Source: Meconema thalassinum (taxonomy: Eukaryota; Arthropoda; Insecta; Orthoptera; Tettigoniidae). From it: a DNA stretch of 64,000 bases. Positions 53,220 to 61,599 of the stretch are shown here, piece after piece. A program made the translations under genes and the position numbers. Location: positions 288,729,065 through 288,793,064 of the forward strand of contig OX336395.1 of NCBI GenBank assembly GCA_946902985.2, read 5' to 3'. The notes beneath the pieces were generated by a model. The model worked only from the letters and a program-made list of their open reading frames with translations. It did not search any database and was not told the DNA's origin. Positions within the stretch are counted from its first letter, which is position 1; every line of letters starts with the position of its first letter.

Positions 53220-54202
53220 GACGTGATGTGGGTTGCCTATGCATGGGCGTAGTTACTGTAGGCTGTACACTTTTTTGAAAAAATTTGGTCCCGTTTACCA
53301 ACCTACCGATGAATTTCTATCCAGCCTGTTGTTTTGGGCTCCATTGCAGGCCATAAGCTTCATTTTCATCCAACTCTGCAATGACGCATTACGCGTCCAG
53401 ACAGGGAGGGTCGGGGGTGCAAAAATTTCGAATTTGGGGGACGGAATGTCAATCATCGATCGGAAGGGGTTGATTTCGTGTCACCACTACTTCTATGGAC
53501 CTTTACAGCCCTTTCAGCGATTAAGACGTCGTTTCAGCCCTTAAAAAGGGCCTGATTCGAAAAATCATACAAACGGGGTTGCAGGGGAAGGGGTGGTGAC
53601 AAAGGCACAGTTCCTTTTTTGAAACGTTAGGGGAAGACCCCCCCCCATTAGCAGCACTGATAAACATCTCGATTAAAACCTTCCTTAGGGGTGAATCGAG
53701 AAGGGGTGGTTTGGTCCGATGCCAGTTGAGGGTGTTAGGGGGTGTGGACATTGCCGGGGGCCTTAAGAACTTACTGCAATCAGCAACTGAGGATGGTGTA
53801 CAGGTTTTCAGGTGGTTAAACACACCCGGTACCTTCTCAGACGCCCCCAATGGTAGTCCATGTTTAGGGGATGATGAAGGGGGTTGAAAATGCCCAAACG
53901 TCAAATGTAACGATTTCAACGTGTCTGTGGAACCTTTAAGAGCAAGACTCATTCATTTTCGACTGCTTTGGCAACCTGCGACAAGTCCTGCAGCGTTTTT
54001 CGCAAACTTCAATTTGCGGTTTTCGAAAATGGGCTGGTTTTCGGGGTGCTACCCCGAAACTACTCAAGTTGGGGAGTTGTGCTGAAGCATATGCTTGGTA
54101 GGCTTCAGGACAAACGTCATACTGAGATTTCGAGCTTGTAGGTCAACTTTTCAAAATTTGGTGGCCTTTGAAAAAAGTGGTGCTTTAATTTTTTGAGCAG
54201 TA
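53220..54202 (-). repeat. Right inverted arm of the foldback element
   Basis: About 983 bp, the reverse complement of the left arm with scattered substitutions and small indels. A 143-codon open frame on the minus strand (53521 to 53952) corresponds to the shorter frame in the left arm, which is closed by a TAA in the GGTTTAAATCG sequence near 52,693 where this arm reads GGTTTTAATCG. The predicted protein is proline- and serine-rich, has no domain I recognise, and is probably a chance frame. Confidence 0.83.
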
Positions 54203-54204
54203 TA

Positions 54205-54592
54205 CATTCCTCACTCTATAATAACTTGTCATAAAACAGCTCCTATTGTTCCTACAACCTTTGGAAAAACGATGGAATATGGTCGAAACCAAATGAATCA
54301 AGAAATGGATTATTTTTATCATCATTATAATAAAGGAAATATTAATAAATTTAACTGATATGCGACTGGCATTACATTTGACACTCTTATAGTCCTTTGA
54401 GCATGACGTCGAAAAATCACATAAATTCCTAACTTGGGAATGAGATATTCTCTCGCACATACTGCGAAGCAGTAGGCCCGAAACATCGGCTAGATCGTAG
54501 AATGCTCAGGATTGGAATCAGCCGTACATGGACAGCCAGCATATATGCGAAACATTGACAAACTGCTCATGCAGGAAAAGAGAAGAAATATC
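54205..54592. other. AT-rich sequence, nothing recognised
   Basis: About 390 bp directly right of the foldback element. It presumably continues the sequence interrupted by that insertion. A minus-strand frame of 91 codons (54185 to 54460) overlaps the transposon end and has no recognisable motif. I see no RNA gene or regulatory element. Confidence 0.5.
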
Positions 54593-54768
54593 CACTCAAA
54601 TAGTTCGTAGAAATATCGAAAATATTGTGAAAATATTACACTCAAATCATCCATAGAAATGTAGAATACTCAATAACTATCACACTCAGATCAATCGGAA
54701 AATATGACAAATTCAATAAATATTACACTCATATGCTCATGAACTCAAAATACATTCTATTCAACACG
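54593..54768. repeat. Degenerate minisatellite, period about 43 to 46 bp, about four units
   Basis: Units begin with CACTCA at 54593, 54639 and 54683 and CACTCAT at 54726, giving spacings of 46, 44 and 43 bp. The units share an AT-rich interior with AAATAT-like and AATACTCAATAA-like segments and end in ATTA or ATCA before the next CACTCA. Similarity between units is weak, so this is either an old tandem duplication or a chance pattern of AT-rich sequence. It is unrelated to the 55-bp satellite. Confidence 0.5.
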
Positions 54769-54776
54769 AGAAATTA

Positions 54777-54965
54777 TTAACTTGGTATATCAAGGATTAC
54801 CTTTAGTTGTCTTCTGATTACCACGATGTGGATCCTCGTCGGCTTTGCGGCATCCTCTTTTGAGCCCCGCGGTCTCCCACGTCCATGGTATCTCAGCATC
54901 CATTCTTGAAATTCGTAGTTGCCTTCCACAAGTTCCTGAAAATCTTGACGACCGTCGCTCATCAT
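54777..54965 (-). CDS. Possible AT-hook-like coding fragment (hypothetical exon)
   Basis: A 62-codon minus-strand frame starting with two ATG codons. It is rich in charged residues and contains GRGRPRGSK (about residues 29 to 37), which resembles the minor-groove-binding AT-hook core (GRP flanked by basic residues) of chromatin proteins. A possible splice donor, CTAAAG followed by GTAATC, lies near the 3' end of the frame (about 54,800). I find no convincing acceptor and no partner exon, and an AT-hook core is short enough to occur by chance. It may be a real exon, a relic, or nothing. The neighbouring frame 54962 to 55162 is unrecognised. Confidence 0.22.
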   Translation of the reverse strand: MMSDGRQDFQELVEGNYEFQEWMLRYHGRGRPRGSKEDAAKPTRIHIVVIRRQLKVILDIPS

Positions 54966-55424
54966 GTTCCTCCTTGATCGACGTTCCTTTTCTCCATCTC
55001 GTCTCGTTGCATTATGTGCATCATGGTTATCCTGGAATGTTCCATCAGCTTTTCATTGAAATTATTTCTTACGTAAAATGTCATAATGGGTGAAATAATT
55101 AAGGACCCCATTATCGATGAATATTGCACGCCAGTACATAGCGTGAACCGGTCCTGACGCACCTATTTTTTATGAACCCAACCGTACCTCACCGCGCGCA
55201 CCTGTCTATACCTTGCGTTCGCTTTTTTATATTCCTCGAACCAACGATAGGAGATGGTCGTTTATTGTGTTGAATTACCCAGGATGACCCTCCCCCTTCT
55301 CCATTTTCTGTAGACGAGTTATTTTATAGATTTGCCCTTTTTTTTCCCAAACTACTGGATCATCCGCCCGTTATATTTTCCGAACCCTTAATCCTAGAGA
55401 CTCGTTTGTGGTGTCACATTAACT
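54966..55424. other. Intergenic sequence, nothing recognised
   Basis: About 460 bp between the hypothetical exon and the target duplication of the BEL/Pao element. It has no frame with a recognisable product, no tRNA-like fold and no repeat shared with the rest of the window that I could see. Confidence 0.5.
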
Positions 55425-55429
55425 GGCAT
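55425..55429. repeat. Target site duplication GGCAT, left copy
   Basis: GGCAT directly precedes the left LTR and is repeated at 63049 to 63053 directly after the right LTR. Five bp is typical for BEL/Pao integrases. It shows that both LTRs belong to one insertion and that the element is bounded here. Confidence 0.93.
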
Positions 55430-55645
55430 TGTTATAACTATATAGAATTAACAACATAGGTTTACATATTCTGACTCCAATTTATTAACTTTCCTTTTTA
55501 CTAGAACACAATTCTTTGGTTTTTACGACAACAAAACGCCAAGTCAAAGCTGAACACTCGTGGAGACATGCCACTTCAAGTCAGCAACCCGGAATCCAAA
55601 GAGGCAACCTGAAAGACAATGCACCACAACTTATATTTTCTAACA
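55430..55645 (-). repeat. 3' LTR of the BEL/Pao element (216 bp)
   Basis: Left on the + strand and therefore 3' for this minus-strand element. It begins TGTTAGAAAATATAAG and ends TATAACA when read on the minus strand. It differs from the other LTR at 9 of 216 positions (about 4.2 percent) with no indels, so the insertion is not recent. AATAAA on the minus strand (55481 to 55486 as TTTATT on +) could be the polyadenylation signal, and AAATATAAG close to the U3 start may act as a TATA-like element. Confidence 0.95.
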
Positions 55646-55657
55646 TCCTCCCACCTT
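55646..55657 (-). other. Polypurine tract of the BEL/Pao element
   Basis: On the minus strand AAGGTGGGAGGA lies immediately upstream of the TGTTAG start of the 3' LTR. A purine-rich run at exactly this position primes plus-strand DNA synthesis in LTR retrotransposons. One T interrupts the run, which is either natural variation or decay. Confidence 0.8.
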
Positions 55658-55720
55658 GGAATTGTGGGAACAATTTCAAAAAAGTAAAATTTTCTATGTG
55701 GTCTTCCAACCTATTCCAGC

Positions 55721-56941
55721 TCAGTCAGAGTACTTGCTGTTAGGTATCACTTCACGACCACTTTTTGTCACGTACGAACTCTGCCTTGATGTTTGCAAGT
55801 CCGATTTTCTATCGAAAATTGTTTGTTCACTGTCTATCTCCAGAGGGTAAAGGCTTTCAATGGGGCGAATCAGAACCCCATCTTTCGTTTTCAATTTAGC
55901 TACACGCACTGCACCATCGCGACCAGGGAAGAGCGTTAAAATTCTCGCCAAAGGCCATTCCACCCTTTTCAGTTTCTCAGAACCAAGTAATACCATGTCA
56001 CCTTCCTTCAGAGATGATGCCTTCCTTCCTTGGGACGTTGGACCAACTGTGAGAGGTATTCCTTCCTGAAGCGCTGCTTCAGTTCTTGAATTAAGTACTG
56101 TCTGAAACTTAAGCGAGAATGGAACTTTTCTTCCTCTAATTTATCTAGATCTGATACATGGGTAGCAATGATCACATGTAGAAACATGCTTGGAGTTAGT
56201 GGAGTTAAGTCCTCTGGATCCTCTGATGCGTATGTCAGAGGAGGTCATTAATAACCGATTCCACATCACATAGTGAAGTTGACAGTTCTTCATAAGTCAG
56301 AACAGACTTCCCGAGCTTCCTCTTTAATAACTCCTTGACAGAACGAACCAGGCGCTCCCACCAACCTCCCCACCAACAAGCTGTGGGAGGATTGAACTTC
56401 CACTCAGTTCCTTGTATTTGAAATTCATTCAGGATTTTCTGGACGGACATTTCTTTTAGCATATTTGCAGCTCCAACAACATTAGTTCAGTTCTCACAAT
56501 ATATAATGGATGGACGTTCCCTTCTCGCAATGAATCTTCTTAATGATTGAAGGAATGCTTCTGTGCTGAGTGAAGATACGAGTTCTAAGTCAACAGCCCT
56601 GTAAATTGCACACGTGTACAATGTAATCCCCACCTTCGAACCATTCTTTAAAATCAATGGTCCAGCTAGTTCAATTCCAGTAACTTCAAATATTACAGCA
56701 TCCTTGATTCGATCTTGTGGTAGTGGAGTAGTCTCTGATTCTGCGTGCTGAGCTCTGTGTCGTTTGCACTGCATGCACTTGGAAATCACATTTCTAATGG
56801 CTCTTCTACTCTGAATGATCGAAAACTTTTTTCTCAGCTGTACAAGAAGAAATTGTATGCCAGCATGACAGTGAGCTTTATGTTGTTCCTTGATTAACGC
56901 ATCAACTACATCATGATTCCTGGGCAATAACAAGGGAAATC
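55721..56941 (-). pseudogene. BEL/Pao pol, integrase and C-terminal domain (broken)
   Basis: Reading leftward from the LINE insertion, the fragment starts at the zinc-binding module (HKAHCHAG, then CMQC). The catalytic core follows. Where the family normally has the first Asp this copy reads TGIELAGPL, and where it has the second Asp it reads IIYCEN, so Glu replaces Asp at both. The third acidic residue survives in GGWWERLV. An in-frame TGA follows IIYCEN (56487 to 56489). A frameshift near 56,230 separates ESVINDLL from PLTYASEDPEDL. Another, near 56,020, precedes a DUF5641-type C-terminal domain (MVLLGSEKLKR, WPLARIL, PGRDGAVRV, RPIESLYPLE), which ends at 55721. The gene would have encoded the enzyme that inserts the cDNA, and it is certainly non-functional. 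Upstream continuity resumes at 58661 on the other side of the LINE. Confidence 0.93.
56934..56941. repeat. Target site duplication of the LINE, left copy
   Basis: GGGAAATC here is repeated at 58661 to 58668, right after the A-rich tail of the LINE. Two more shared A residues to its left cannot be separated from the tail. The duplicated bases lie in the BEL/Pao integrase coding sequence, and the BEL reading frame continues across the insertion if one copy is skipped, so the LINE entered an existing BEL element. Confidence 0.9.
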
Positions 56942-58124
56942 AGTCAGAAATAATTGCAGTCAGGGCTCAAACTGAAATTGAAGCAGAAAATATTGTGAAT
57001 ATGGAATTACGGAAAGTTACTAAGTGGTCAACAGAAAACAAAACCCGTTTTAATGAAAGTAAGTCAAGAGTTATTCTAATATCCAGAAGAAGAAAAGCAA
57101 AGAAGACAATTGATATATTTAGAATTGGAAACGTCTTGTACAAGTAGATACGATAGAATATCTAGGAATAACTATAGACTCTCGCTTTAAGTTCAGTGGC
57201 CACATCAATAAAGTTAGTGAAAAATGTATTAAATTAATAAACGCATTATCAAAATCGGCTAGAATAGGATGGGGCCAAAAACACCAGGCTTTGGAAGCAA
57301 TTTATAAAGGAGCAATATTGCCAATGCTCTTATATGCTGCTCCGATCTGGATTGAATCCCTAGAAAAGAAATGTGATATGATTAAATACGTGAGAGTGCA
57401 AAGACTTATTCTCTTGAGAATAGCAAAATGGTACCGCCCTGTATCTCATGAGGCACTGTGCATTATTACAGGAATTACTCCTATAGATATAATGGCTAAG
57501 GAGATTGTTACTCTATACAAAATCAAGTCAGGAAAAACAACTGTGAACTATGTCATTGACCACCCCGAAAAACCTATGAGATGGCTCCATCCAGCCTATT
57601 TTCCTGGTACCGAAGATCCAAGAATAGCATTAAATGAATATATCCCATGGAAAATTTACACAGATGGAAGCAAAAGTGAAGAAGGAGTGGGAGCTGGCAT
57701 AGCTATATTCAGATTGTATGAATTAGTAGACCAATTGAAATATAGACTGCAAGACAACTGTTCGAATAATCAGGCGGAGCAATTAGCTATACTTAAATCT
57801 CTGGAGTTCTTAGATACTACTAGGACAGAGGATGGTGAAGATAAGAAAGTAATTATTTGCACAGATAGTAAATTAGCAATTGACCTCATTGCGGACTTCA
57901 GAAATCATAACGAACTATGTGAGAATATAAGAAGGAATACAGCTATTCTAAAAAGAAAAAAATGGATAATAAAATGTGAATGGGTTAAGGCACATACAGG
58001 TGTTGCAGGCAATGAACTGGCTGATAAAATTGCAAAGGAGGCTACAAAATTAAGTGAGGTTTGTTTCGATAGAATACCCATCTCAACTTTAAAAAAAAAC
58101 TCTCAAAGAAGAAACAATTCATGA
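56942..58124 (+). pseudogene. LINE pol fragment: RT thumb and RNase H
   Basis: The first part is read in the frame of 56941 (EIEAENIVNMELRKVTKWS, then NKTRFNESKSRVILISRR), the usual thumb-region pattern after YADD. A frameshift between about 57,125 and 57,143 moves to the frame that continues VDTIEYLGITIDSRFKFSGH and then 57291 to 58124 (YKGAILPMLLYAAPIW). RNase H lies at about residues 120 to 250 of that frame, with all four expected acidic residues in context: IYTDGSK, NNQAEQLAIL, IICTDSKLAI and GNELADKIAKEA. A run of nine A at about 58,091 to 58,099 ends the frame early through a shift. The RNase H segment is the best-preserved protein domain in the window, but it has no start of its own. 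Confidence 0.9.
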
Positions 58125-58512
58125 ATGGCAGCAAAAATGGGATCAAACTTCAAAAGGCACTCTTACAAAAGAATTCTTTCCAACAGTTGCAGGTAGATTA
58201 AAATCCAAAATCACCTTAACACCTAATATGACTACAATACTGACTGGACATGGTAATATTGCTTCGTACTTACACAGACTTAAAATTATACGTAATCCCG
58301 AGTGTTCCTTTAAAAGCAGCCCTCAGACTATAGATCATATAATTTTCGTGTGCAGTGAAGTGATAAATATTAGGCAATTCTTGATCAATAATGTTAATAG
58401 AGACGATAACTGGCCGATTTAGAAATCTGTGCTATTAAAAAAGTATTTGAAGGAATTTTCTAAATTTGTTAATGCTCTGGATTTTCAAGCTCTAAGGAAA
58501 CACGATGAATAA
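58102..58512 (+). pseudogene. LINE pol C-terminal segment with Cys/His motif
   Basis: After the shift at the A run the reading continues in another frame (LKEETIHEWQQKWDQ, then AGRLKSKITL). It reaches CSFKSSPQTIDHIIFVC, the remnant of the C-terminal C...C...H...C motif found downstream of RNase H in many I-group LINEs; one cysteine of the first pair seems replaced. A TAG at 58420 to 58422 interrupts the frame, and a TAA at 58510 to 58512 closes it. Below this lies only 3' UTR and tail. Confidence 0.8.
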
Positions 58513-58660
58513 TATTGTTTGATATTGTTAAGATTAAGTCATCTAGAAATTGAATTATTATAATGTAATTTATTTTGTTCATTTATAAAATGTAATGTAA
58601 GTGCATGTAGTACCCTTATGTAGTGGATCATGCAGAGAGTATGAACAATAAAAATAAAAA

Positions 58661-58668
58661 GGGAAATC
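58661..58668. repeat. Target site duplication of the LINE, right copy
   Basis: GGGAAATC, matching 56934 to 56941, directly follows the LINE A-rich tail. It lets both edges of the LINE be placed to within about two bases. Confidence 0.9.
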
Positions 58669-61130
58669 GGAAATTGAAAAGGTCGTTCCTCATTGTAATC
58701 TTTGTCTTCACACGGACTAGTCCTTCACTGTCTTGAATTACTTTCAATCCGCAGATTATGTCACCATTTCGAGGAAATGACTCCCCTTGTACACACTTTA
58801 TAATAAATAATTCTGCTTCCCTTAATTCTAAAAACTTTAGTGGACCATTTTGCATCTCTCTACTATTTCGAACGTTGTTGTAGAATCTTAATACCCATCC
58901 CATAATTCTTACTCTTTGAGAATAGGTGAGATCTCTTTTCATATCAATGCCCATCATTGTTACAGGCTCGTTTGTGTTTTTCTTTTTTTTTTCTGAAACA
59001 ATAAGATCCTCGTCATATGTGCCTTCATTGGTGTAATAAACAGGCCACTCCTCTTCAGGACCTCTCAACCAGAGTGGTCCCTCACACCAGTTGGAATTGG
59101 CCAATTCCTATGGATAGCACCCTCTTGATAGTAAGTCGGAAGGATTATAAACTCCATGTACATGCCTCCAATGTTGTGGGTCAGTCAGCTGTCTTATTTG
59201 CATGACTCGGTTGCCAACAAAGGTATGCCATGGTTCATTTCTTCTAATCCATGCAAGCGCGGTCATGGAATCACTCCAAAAATAACTTTTCACATTTTCT
59301 AACGAAAGGGATAATTTGACTAACGAAGCAAGACGGCCTCCTATAAGGCAACCTAACAATTCTAGTCGAGGAATAGTGACCCTTTTGAGAGGTGCTATTT
59401 GAGCTTGAACTAGTACTAACTGAATTGATACACCCTTCTCATCCTCAGTTCTGAGATACACTACTGTTCCGTAGGCATGTTGACTGGCATCAACAAAAGT
59501 ATGCAATGACGAAGACTGCCTGTCTGTTTATCCTCCAGTTATCAGTCTTTGAACCTCTATCTCTTCTAAGTGGCGAATTTCCTGGTAACGCTGTTTGAAC
59601 TCCTTCTAAATTACGTCAGGCAGAGGAGAGTCCCAATTTGATTTAAACCTTTTTTTACTCGAGTTCTCTGTAGCTTCTATTTTCCACGATTCCTGTAGCA
59701 ATAATTTGAACGGGCGAATCGCAGGGGCTAGAAATTCAACGACGTCATAAATTTTCATTATTACTGAAAGTAGATCCCTCTTGGTAAGTATATCTTGGGA
59801 GAATGGAAATTGAGCAACAATACAGACCCCCATTGTATCCAGTCTCTTGTTCCACCTCATGCCCAATACCTTTGTGACACATCCATTGCTTTCAATATCT
59901 TCTTTGTTGCTTTCGATCTTCGAAAGTTCACAATTTCTTACTGTAGATTCCCAGCATCTCAGCTCCATCTTGGCTTCAGCTAGAATCCGTGTGCTTTCAG
60001 AAAGAAACGTATTGTATTCTTCTACAGAATCAACTCATGTTACACAGTTATCTACGTACATAGATTTCATCAGTTTCCGTGCTATCAGTTCATCCTTATT
60101 ACTAACAGTCGAAAGATGATGATCTAATACAGCACCCAACATAAATGGACTACACGTGGCTCCAAAAAGAACTCTTCAATGTCTATAATTCTTTAATTTC
60201 ATAGTTCTAAAATTCTCCCACCATTAAAATCGGAGATAATCACGATCTTCAACTCGTACCTCAATCATTTGGAATGCTTTCCTTGTATCTGCAGTAACAC
60301 CCAGCTCTTTCTCTCGAAACCTTAAAAGAATTTCTGGGATAATTTGAACGTAGTTAGGACCTTTCATTAAACAATCGTTCAGTGGAAAGCCCTTTGTCTG
60401 TTTTGCATGAAGCATCAAAAACTGGTCGAACTGGAGTAGTCAGACTTTCAGGTTTGATTACAGATCGGTGTGGAAGATAATGACAAGATTTCTCAACCTC
60501 TTCCTGTGGTACTTCTTCAATAAAGACATCTGCTATCCAGTCTTCAAATATCTTGCCATAGTGTGAGAAGAGACCTGTCTTTTCCAACTTCTGCGTAGTC
60601 GACTGAAGTCTTCTTTCTGCTATTTGCTTATTGGACAGAATTTCTGGATGCCCCTCCTTCCAAGGAAGACCAACCACATAACGTCTATCTTCTTTCTGGG
60701 TTAAAGTATTGAGTAGATGTTGTTTCGCTTCTCGATCCTGTTCTTCAGCTGACTTGATTTCTACTGGATCGTGAATACCAATTGTTTCAAGATTCCACAA
60801 GTCTGTGATTGAGCCATCGTTGTAAGTCATCGTGATTGTTGTATTGGCCATGTTCACTTCAGGAGAGTTGTCAGTTTGTTCTCTACCCAAAGTCAATCCC
60901 AGCTTTGTTTCTATGGCTGTAAGACCACTCTTAAGCCGAACAACATTTCCAGTTAGAATTTTAGCATACATATCCATTCCAATAAGGAGCTGAATTTCTG
61001 GACAGTTGTCACCCACATCGCTGATCCATTTTCTTCGTTCTAAGTTCACAAAACAAGGCAGAACATGCTGAAACTCGTGGGATTGACTGGCAAATACGTG
61101 ACTGATCCCTGACTTCGATCTCAAAAGCAA
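58661..61130 (-). pseudogene. BEL/Pao pol, reverse transcriptase and RNase H (broken)
   Basis: Reading leftward from 61130, the frame includes ISDVGDNCPEIQLLIGMD (end of the protease region), a linker, and the RT lead-in HYLPHRSVIKP and VRPVFDAS. A frameshift at about 60,360 to 60,415 leads to the next RT segment, with GFPLNDCLMKGPN and GVTADTRKAF, which keeps the first catalytic Asp. The active-site box reads YVDN (60047 to 60058) instead of YVDD, so a catalytic Asp is lost. In-frame stops lie at 60224 to 60226, 60176 to 60178 and 60035 to 60037, and at 59606 to 59608 with another near 59,527. RNase H follows with FVDASQHAYG, PRLELLG, FWSDSMTALAWI and YNPSDLLSRG, all acidic residues present. 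A TAG lies at about 59,105 to 59,107. The frame then continues to the LINE insertion, after which the integrase follows at 56941. Confidence 0.93.
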
Positions 61131-61599
61131 CGTTACCGCCTGGTTTCTGTAGCTTAATTGTGTACTTCTTGTGATTTATATCCGAGGTCTTGCTTCCGCC
61201 GAACAGAACATGGGAAACCAATTCTTCAACATATGCTATCAATCCGAGTTCTTCAGCTGTTTTCTTCAAAAGATAGGATCGCTGAGATCCACAATCCAAG
61301 AAAGCTCTCACTGTTTTCCGTCTGCCATTGCCATAGACAGTAACCATCAGTGTTTGTAATATTACTTGACGGACAGATGTGTGACAAGCCATATTAGAAG
61401 TTGTGTGACGCTGACTGACTTCTTCTTTCTTCCATTCATTCTTTTCCCTTCTGCAAAAGATCAGGACACATAACCGTGGCATGCTTCTTACAACAAACCA
61501 AGCACCGGATGTTTCATTTACAGTTCTTTGACAAATGATTTGATCGCAAGCATATGAAGCAACGCTTCTTTTCTCTAACCTTCGATCTTCTTTCCTCAA
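61009..61599 (-). pseudogene. BEL/Pao pol, aspartic protease region (frameshifted)
   Basis: This open frame is offset by one from gag and again from the downstream RT frame. From about residue 73 it holds the retroviral-type protease: VRQVILQTLMVTVYGNGRRK, then the active-site box FLDCGSQRSYL. The family normally has D-S/T-G, so here the catalytic Asp is kept but followed by Cys. After IEVRDQSRICQ the true reading shifts to the frame of 61130. BEL/Pao elements usually have one continuous gag-pol frame, so both shifts are probably mutations rather than programmed frameshifting. The first 40 or so residues overlap the zinc-knuckle end of gag and are not native. Confidence 0.85.

Larger units (their letters stand above)
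52168..54202. mobile_element. Foldback (palindromic) transposon, Tc1/mariner-like termini, 2035 bp
   Basis: The outermost sequence TACTGCTCAAAAAAATTAAA at the left is mirrored at the right end by TTTAATTTTTTGAGCAGTA. A TA lies on each side (52166 to 52167 and 54203 to 54204), the target duplication expected of the Tc1/mariner superfamily, many of whose elements have similar CTGCTCAAAAAAATTAA termini. Nearly the whole element is two inverted arms of about 1 kb around a spacer of about 60 bp. No transposase frame or catalytic DD(E/D) region is visible, so it would be non-autonomous and mobilised in trans. If read through by a neighbouring promoter it would give a long double-stranded RNA hairpin. 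Superfamily assignment rests on the termini and the TA only. Confidence 0.88.
56942..58660 (+). mobile_element. 5'-truncated LINE (non-LTR retrotransposon, RNase H-bearing I-group), nested in BEL/Pao
   Basis: The 1719-bp insertion on the + strand is flanked by GGGAAATC. It retains the end of the reverse transcriptase (thumb region), a connecting region, a complete-looking RNase H domain, a C-terminal Cys/His segment, a short 3' UTR (58513 on) and an A-rich tail (ATAAAAATAAAAA). The 5' truncation falls just downstream of where the catalytic YADD would be, as is common for target-primed reverse transcription. RNase H after RT points to the I superfamily (I, R1, LOA and similar clades); I cannot choose between them. 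Two frameshifts and one premature stop make it inactive. Confidence 0.93.

Noticed and set aside
53233..53544. A 103-codon + strand frame inside the foldback element
   Set aside because: It lies in the right arm, has no equivalent intact frame in the left arm and no recognisable motif.
53521..53952. A 143-codon minus-strand frame as a transposase
   Set aside because: The product has no DD(E/D) or helix-turn-helix pattern and is proline-rich. The other arm has a stop in the same frame.
58628..58660. The last residues of the minus-strand frame that starts at 59104 as part of BEL pol
   Set aside because: The segment left of 58661 is antisense to the LINE tail. True BEL sequence stops at the LINE boundary and resumes at 56941.
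61514..61599. Programmed ribosomal frameshift between gag and protease
   Set aside because: Further shifts and stops occur throughout pol, and BEL/Pao elements normally use one frame, so mutation is the simpler explanation.
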